Assembly (NCBI GenBank): GCA_964486335.1
Contig: CAZAMB010000035.1
Span: 1 to 10,446, forward strand
DNA from: CAZAMB01 sp964486335
Lineage (GTDB): Bacteria; Planctomycetota; Phycisphaerae; UBA1845
Length of the DNA: 10,446 nucleotides
Reading direction: 5' to 3'
In this document: in pieces, positions 6,329-10,446 of the stretch
Numbering within the stretch: position 1 is the stretch's first letter
How the letters are laid out: the number at the start of each line of letters is the position of its first letter
Translations under genes and position numbers: made by a program
Notes under the pieces: generated by a model
Told to the model about the DNA's origin: nothing
Seen by the model: only the letters and a program-made list of their open reading frames with translations
Databases searched by the model: none

Positions 6329-8473
6329 GTGCGCGACGCGCCATGGAAGGCCCGATCGAGACCCACCGTGACCAAACCACCGACCGATCAATTGACGCTG
6401 GAGTTTGCACCCGATGCCCAAGCCGCCGATGGAGAGATCGTGAAATCGAATCGCTCAAAGAAAAAGTCCTCGCTTCCCGACCCGAGAGCACTGGTTCACG
6501 CGAAGCCTGATCTCGATGCTGACGCATCGAATGAAAGTGAAGATTCGCCGCGCGGCAAGAGCAAACCCAAGCGAGGCCTCACCGCCGAGGCCATGGCCAA
6601 GCAGCAGCGCGAGATTTCCATCTCCGAATTCTTCGCCAAGAATCGCCACCTGCTCGGCTTCGACAACAAGCGAAAGGCCCTGCTCACGACCGTCAAGGAA
6701 GCGGTGGACAACAGTCTCGACGCCTGCGAAGAGGCCGGCATCCTTCCCGATATCGAGATCACCATCAAGCAGACCGATGCCGATCGCTTCCGCGTGACCA
6801 TTCGCGACAACGGCCCGGGCATCGTCAAGCAGCAGATTCCCAACGTCTTCGGCAAGCTGCTCTATGGATCGAAGTTTCACCGGCTGAAGATGTCGCGCGG
6901 ACAGCAAGGCATCGGCATCAGCGCGGCCGGCATGTACGGACTCATCACAACGGGCAAACCGATTCGCATCGTGAGCCGCACCGGGCCCAAAGCAGTCGCT
7001 CATCTGTACATCCTCGCCATCGATACCAAAAAGAACCGGCCCGACATCATCGACGAGCAGAATGCCGATGTGGACTGGCCACATGGGACAGAGGTGAGCA
7101 TCGAACTCGAGGCATCCTACAACAAAGGCCGACAGAGCGTCGATGAATACCTGGAACTCACCGCCATCGCCAACCCGCACGCGCGCTTCATCTATCATCC
7201 GCCGGAGGGCTCGCCGGTCGAACTGCCGCGCGGCATCGAACAGCTCCCCGCCGAAACGAAGGAGATCAAACCGCACCCCTACGGAATCGAACTTGGCACG
7301 TTGATGAAGATGCTCAAGGAATCCACCGCAACCAAACTCGGCGGGTTCCTCGCCAGCGAGTTTTCGCGGGTCAGCCCGGCCATTGCGAAGCAGATCTGTA
7401 TCGCCGCCGGCGCGACGCCGCACACCTGGGTCAACTCCGTAGCGCCGCCAACAGCGGAGAAGCTCTATCAGGCATTGCAGGCCGCGAAGCTCAAGGCGCC
7501 GTCCACCGACTGCCTCGCGCCGATGGGGGCCGAGGCGATCCTGACCGGACTGCTCAAGGGCATCAAGGCTGAGTTCTACACCGCCAGCACCCGCCCGCCC
7601 GCCGTCTATCGCGGAAACCCGTTTCAGATCGAGGTCGGCCTCGCGTACGGCGGCGAACTCGGCATGGACAAGCACGACGAGCACCTCGACGACGCCGTGG
7701 CCGCGAGCAACGGCAACGGCAAATCCGACGATGCCGAAGTGTCATCGCGTGTCATCCGTTTCGCCAACCGCGTGCCGCTGCTCTATCAGCAGAGTTCCTG
7801 CTGCCTTTTCAAATCCGTCGTCGAGACCAAGTGGAACAACTATGCCATTCCGCAGTCGGGCGGATCGGTGCCGCGCGCCCCGATGGTGATCCTCATCCAC
7901 ATGGCCAGCGTGTGGGTCCCGTTCATCTCCGAAGGCAAGGAGGCCATCGCCGACTACGACGAAATCCGCAAGGAGGTCAAGCTTGCCATCGCCGAGTGCG
8001 GGCGTCGGCTGGCGACGCTGCTGCGCCGCAAGCGAACCCGGGCCGACTACTCCAAGCGCCGCGACGTCTTCACGCGATACATTGATGAAGTGGTCGAGTC
8101 GGTGCGGTCACTGGCGGTCATCAACAAGGAAGACTTCCGCAAGGCCCTCGTCGACCTCGCGCAGAACTACACCGCCCAGGCCGACATGGAGTTCGACGAA
8201 CACGGCAAGGTCGTGAGGCGAGCCGCGAACTTCAGTTCGCACGGACCGTCCGACCAGCGAGCCGCGGGCTTGAGCCCGCGCGACCCCGCCTCCCCCCTTG
8301 CCAAGGGGGGACAAAAGGGGGGTCTTCCTCAAACGGCGAACGCCAACGCTCGTAAACCCGGCAACGACCTGGGCCTCGCCGACACCATCGTCGTCGATCG
8401 CACCGCCGACGCCCCGCCGCCGAGCACGCTGTTTGAGGCCAGACCGGCCAAAACGCCCAAGCGGAGAAAATAG
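6329..8473 (+). CDS. top6B: DNA topoisomerase VI subunit B (ATPase subunit)
   Basis: This is the GHKL ATPase subunit of type IIB topoisomerase VI, which with Top6A makes double-strand passage events. Numbering from GTG 6329 (714 aa), a basic, disordered tail (about 1-85) precedes the GHKL fold: KEAVDNSLDACE (123-134), DNGPGI (160-165), KLLYGSKFH, and SRGQQGIGISAAGMYG (189-204). An H2TH-like region follows with FSRVSPAIAKQI and CLAPMGAEAI, then TRPPAVYRGNPFQIEVG. The transducer has WVPFISEGKEA with the switch lysine (529-539). The open frame extends upstream to an ATG at 6293, but that lies in the -10 box. GTG 6329 has AGGGAAGG 10 bases upstream, and GTG 6368 is another option. The tail from about residue 629 is made of palindromic repeat DNA. 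No Top6A gene is in the window. The family is mainly archaeal and plant, and patchy in bacteria. Confidence 0.93.
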   Translation: MRDAPWKARSRPTVTKPPTDQLTLEFAPDAQAADGEIVKSNRSKKKSSLPDPRALVHAKPDLDADASNESEDSPRGKSKPKRGLTAEAMAKQQREISISEFFAKNRHLLGFDNKRKALLTTVKEAVDNSLDACEEAGILPDIEITIKQTDADRFRVTIRDNGPGIVKQQIPNVFGKLLYGSKFHRLKMSRGQQGIGISAAGMYGLITTGKPIRIVSRTGPKAVAHLYILAIDTKKNRPDIIDEQNADVDWPHGTEVSIELEASYNKGRQSVDEYLELTAIANPHARFIYHPPEGSPVELPRGIEQLPAETKEIKPHPYGIELGTLMKMLKESTATKLGGFLASEFSRVSPAIAKQICIAAGATPHTWVNSVAPPTAEKLYQALQAAKLKAPSTDCLAPMGAEAILTGLLKGIKAEFYTASTRPPAVYRGNPFQIEVGLAYGGELGMDKHDEHLDDAVAASNGNGKSDDAEVSSRVIRFANRVPLLYQQSSCCLFKSVVETKWNNYAIPQSGGSVPRAPMVILIHMASVWVPFISEGKEAIADYDEIRKEVKLAIAECGRRLATLLRRKRTRADYSKRRDVFTRYIDEVVESVRSLAVINKEDFRKALVDLAQNYTAQADMEFDEHGKVVRRAANFSSHGPSDQRAAGLSPRDPASPLAKGGQKGGLPQTANANARKPGNDLGLADTIVVDRTADAPPPSTLFEARPAKTPKRRK
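8218..8295 (+). repeat. Two tandem 39-bp palindromic repeat units inside the top6B tail
   Basis: Units at 8218-8256 and 8257-8295 both begin GCGAGCCGCG and share CTT-AG at the centre. The first folds as GCGAAC-TTCA-GTTCGC (8225-8240), the second as CGCGGGC-TTGA-GCCCGCG (8263-8280). They differ by paired compensatory changes that keep the stems. The 39-bp period equals 13 codons, so the reading frame is kept, encoding RAANFSS... and RAAGLSP.... Confidence 0.75.
8292..8322 (+). repeat. Second palindromic repeat family (CCCCCCTTGCCAAGGGGGG type)
   Basis: CCCCCCTTGCCAAGGGGGG (8292-8310) is an 8-9 bp stem with almost no loop, followed by ACAAAA and another G6 run (8317-8322). It abuts the tandem repeats and is read in frame as SPLAKGGQKGG. 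Such C6/G6 units resemble dispersed intergenic palindromes in several bacterial phyla; that resemblance is from memory. Confidence 0.7.
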
Positions 8474-8475
8474 GC

Positions 8476-8503
8476 TTGCACGGCAGAGTCGCTGGGTTAT
8501 GAT
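8476..8503 (+). promoter_or_regulatory. Candidate methyltransferase promoter
   Basis: TTGCAC (8476-8481), a 16-base spacer and TATGAT (8498-8503) start 2 bases after the top6B stop codon. A small inverted repeat ATGAT-ACGAAC-ATCAT (8499-8514) covers the -10 box and the likely start of transcription, a possible operator. This would let the R-M unit be expressed independently of top6B. Confidence 0.5.
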
Positions 8504-8520
8504 ACGAACATCATCCGAAC

Positions 8521-8528
8521 AAGGAGGT
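8521..8528 (+). promoter_or_regulatory. Strong ribosome binding site that fixes a TTG start
   Basis: AAGGAGGT, a near-perfect anti-16S match, ends 7 bases before the TTG at 8536-8538. No ATG lies nearby in the frame, so this site decides the methyltransferase start. Confidence 0.85.
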
Positions 8529-8535
8529 CGGGACA

Positions 8536-9972
8536 TTGAGCGGCACGGTGGGTGATTGCAAGCGACTGATCCGCGTCACGGCGGGCAACCTGCGCAACAA
8601 CAGCATCTCCATCGCCGGTCATTACGACTTTTTCCCTCCCGACTGCATCGGTCCGCCGAAGAAATCGCGGACTGGCAAGACGCGACCCATCGAAATCGTC
8701 CTGGACGGCTTGAACAAAACCGTCGAGACAGACATCGGCACCGATGCCAAAACCGGCAAGCCGCGACGCATACTTCGTGGCAGGTGGTGGGCTAGGGAGT
8801 TTTTCCAGCATCACCGAATCCAGTCGGACGACGTGCTCTATTTGGAAAAGATCGCAACCAGACAATACCGATTGAGTCAGAAGAGCAAGCGCTGTCGAGC
8901 AACCAAGGCCGCGATTCCGTTATTCGATAAAGCGCTCTCTAGCCAAAAATTGGGTCGCAACCCCCCAATTACGTTTGTGGACCTGTTCGCCGGTATTGGC
9001 GGGATGCGGCTTGGCTTCGAGGGGGCAGGTGCGCGCTGCGTCTTTTCTTGCGAATGGGACAAGCACGCCCAAAAAACTTACGAGGCTAATTTCGGAGAAA
9101 AACCAGCTGGCGATATTCGACAGCTCGACCCAGAGAGCATTCCTGACCATGATGTCCTTGTCGCCGGATTCCCTTGCCAGCCGTTCAGCATTGCAGGAGT
9201 AAGCAAGAAGAACGCACTTGGCCAGGCTCATGGGTTTCGATGCAATACTCAGGGTACTTTGTTTTTTGACCTCGCGCGGATCATCGAAGCCAAACAGCCG
9301 CAGGCTTTTTTGCTGGAGAATGTCAAGAACCTCCAGCGGCATGATCAAGGGAGGACATTTTCTACGATTATGAGAGTTCTCGAGCAAGAACTCGGATACG
9401 ATGTGACGTACCGTGTGCTAGATGCGAAGATTGTCGTCCCGCAGCATCGTGAGCGAATTTTCATTGTTGGATTTAGATCACCGCGACTCTTCGAGCTACC
9501 AGATAAGGCGAGTTTTTTGAAATACCGCGTAGCGTCGACTTTGGGTGACATCCTCGAGCGAAACGTCCTTCAGCAATACACGTTGACGGACCATCTTTGG
9601 AACTACCTACAAAATTACGCCGAAAAACACAGACGCGCCGGAAACGGGTTTGGCTTCGGTCTCGTTGGGAAGTCGGACACGACGAGAACCCTCAGCGCGC
9701 GCTACTATAAGGACGGGAGCGAAATCCTAGTTCGCCAGGTCGGTCGCAATCCGCGACGACTTACTCCGCGCGAGTGCGCGAGGCTGATGGGTTTTCCAGA
9801 TTCATTCCGCATCCCTGTGAGTGATACGCAAGCGTATCGACAATTTGGCAATTCCGTGGCGGTACCCCTGATTCATGCAATAGCGGAGAGGATCATCAAG
9901 GCAACGGCTTCTAAGCGCAACGCTACTCGAAATGGACAACAATTCCGCCTTCGCTTCGCATCATGTCAATAA
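8536..9972 (+). CDS. Dcm-type DNA (cytosine-5) methyltransferase with N-terminal B3-like domain
   Basis: This protein (478 aa) methylates cytosine C5 in a specific DNA site. Catalytic motifs are in order: FVDLFAGIGG (147-156, AdoMet), GFPCQPFS (211-218, nucleophile Cys214), ENVKNL (261-266), QHRERIF (303-309) and QFGNSVAVPL (436-445). The stretches GTLFFDLARII, LWNYLQ...AEKH and RTLSARYYKDGSEIL closely resemble Dcm/M.EcoRII/M.SsoII enzymes, so a CCWGG- or CCNGG-like target is likely but not shown. Residues 10-113, with SIAGHYDFFPPD and ETDIGTD, look like a B3-like DNA-binding domain (the fold of EcoRII-N and BfiI-C), an uncommon addition. G+C falls after the B3-like part. Its end overlaps the restriction gene by 10 bases (TAA 9970 within ATGTCAATAA). 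Confidence 0.93.
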   Translation: MSGTVGDCKRLIRVTAGNLRNNSISIAGHYDFFPPDCIGPPKKSRTGKTRPIEIVLDGLNKTVETDIGTDAKTGKPRRILRGRWWAREFFQHHRIQSDDVLYLEKIATRQYRLSQKSKRCRATKAAIPLFDKALSSQKLGRNPPITFVDLFAGIGGMRLGFEGAGARCVFSCEWDKHAQKTYEANFGEKPAGDIRQLDPESIPDHDVLVAGFPCQPFSIAGVSKKNALGQAHGFRCNTQGTLFFDLARIIEAKQPQAFLLENVKNLQRHDQGRTFSTIMRVLEQELGYDVTYRVLDAKIVVPQHRERIFIVGFRSPRLFELPDKASFLKYRVASTLGDILERNVLQQYTLTDHLWNYLQNYAEKHRRAGNGFGFGLVGKSDTTRTLSARYYKDGSEILVRQVGRNPRRLTPRECARLMGFPDSFRIPVSDTQAYRQFGNSVAVPLIHAIAERIIKATASKRNATRNGQQFRLRFASCQ

Positions 9973-10439
9973 CCGAACTGGAAATCCTAGCTGAGTTGAA
10001 GGACGAGGTTAGACGACGACTACCCTCGGGAAAAACGGTTTTTGAGCAGGCGAGGGACCAAGAACTTGGCGACCGTGCGGCGAATGCGAAATGGATCAAG
10101 CTGCATTTCAGCCAGCTTGTAGAGCAAATACAGAGTACAGCGTACAAGGTCTATCTCGAAGCCGAACGTCCGGCGGTAGCGGAGGCAATTCGCGCCGTGT
10201 TCGTACCCCTTTTGTCTGAACAGCCGAGTATTGACGAGTTTTTTGGATTGTTTCGAGACTTCTTTCACGCATTCGATCGATTATTCCTTGGACTTACTCA
10301 AGGGCGCAGACCAAGAGCGGGAAAGGCCTTTGAGCACGTAATCAAGTTACTTTTTACAACCCTTGAGTATCCCTACACGCCTCAAGCAATCATTAGGCTC
10401 TGTCTCAAAACGTCCTGTTTTGCCGAAGTATCTCCCTAA
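9963..10439 (+). CDS. EcoRII/PspGI-like restriction endonuclease, N-terminal fragment cut off by IS
   Basis: This is probably the partner nuclease of the upstream methyltransferase. About 143 native residues are readable. The first ~110 are helical. RRPRAGKAFEHVIKLLFTTLEYPY (about 114-137) resembles the Arg-x-Gly-(K/R)-x-(F/L)-E segment preceding the catalytic core of EcoRII-C/PspGI-type enzymes. From 10394 the sequence is IS terminus, so the last ~14 codons before the stop at 10437-10439 are not native. The catalytic lysine/aspartate part would follow the break and is absent. The gene is therefore truncated in this context and probably inactive, although the remainder may persist beyond the IS. 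It overlaps the methyltransferase by 10 bases, and its G+C (about 50%) is below the core genes. The family call rests on a short motif plus the Dcm-type neighbour. Confidence 0.6.
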   Translation: MSITELEILAELKDEVRRRLPSGKTVFEQARDQELGDRAANAKWIKLHFSQLVEQIQSTAYKVYLEAERPAVAEAIRAVFVPLLSEQPSIDEFFGLFRDFFHAFDRLFLGLTQGRRPRAGKAFEHVIKLLFTTLEYPYTPQAIIRLCLKTSCFAEVSP

Positions 10440-10446
10440 CGACAGG
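10394..10446. mobile_element. Terminus of an insertion sequence (right contig edge)
   Basis: This is the exact reverse complement of 2-54. After CATTA the element reads GGCTCTGTCTCAAAACG... inward to the contig end. It interrupts the restriction gene. The transposase lies beyond the window. Confidence 0.75.

Noticed and set aside
6455..7684. 409-codon minus-strand open frame
   Set aside because: It is antisense to the conserved ATPase region of top6B, with no recognisable motifs.
1..10446. Composite transposon carrying the replication genes
   Set aside because: The IS ends flank core chromosomal genes. Contig breaks at a repeated IS explain the symmetry without mobilisation of the block.
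1..10446. CRISPR array, tRNA or rRNA genes
   Set aside because: I saw no regularly spaced repeats and no cloverleaf or rRNA-like sequence on reading through.

Overview
The window looks like a complete bacterial contig of moderately high G+C. It carries a replication-gene block, a divergent topoisomerase VI B gene, and a restriction-modification (R-M) locus cut short by an insertion sequence. Four features together suggest a Planctomycetota or related environmental lineage: an archaeal-type Top6B in a bacterium, a GyrB enlarged by an insert in its TOPRIM half, a dnaA/dnaN/dciA/gyrB cluster with no recF, and GC-rich palindromic repeats. This is an inference from gene content, and the taxon is not proven.

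Layout. Both ends (2-54 and 10394-10446) are the same 53-bp sequence in inverted orientation, read as the terminus of one IS type present in at least two copies or with long inverted termini. At 147-541, on the minus strand, are two small unrecognised ORFs, one led by a perfect 20-bp hairpin. From 6141 down to 623 (minus strand) lie dnaA, a 366-bp gap with origin-like motifs, dnaN, a DciA/DUF721 gene overlapping dnaN by ATGA, and gyrB with a possible terminator. Divergent from dnaA, starting near 6329, is top6B. Its low-complexity C-terminal tail contains tandem palindromic repeats that have been absorbed as coding sequence. At 8536-9972 is a Dcm-type 5-cytosine methyltransferase with an N-terminal B3-like DNA-binding domain. 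It overlaps the start of an EcoRII/PspGI-like restriction enzyme gene that runs into the IS after about 143 codons.

Most notable observations. (1) The dnaA product has domain I and an AAA+ domain III but stops exactly where domain IV, the DnaA-box-binding domain, should begin. It also has Gly in place of the sensor-2 Arg. No domain IV is encoded in any frame downstream. The initiator at this locus is therefore either a non-DNA-binding, Hda-like regulator or an atypical initiator. (2) The dnaA and top6B promoters are back to back, with their -35 boxes 2 bp apart. (3) Top6B has no visible Top6A partner, and the R-M locus sits where a partner would be expected.

How the genes work together. DnaA-like protein, the beta clamp, DciA (helicase loading) and GyrB (supercoiling) form a replication set. 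Top6B is the ATPase half of a second type II topoisomerase. The R-M pair is accessory, probably acquired, and appears reduced to an orphan methyltransferase by the IS.
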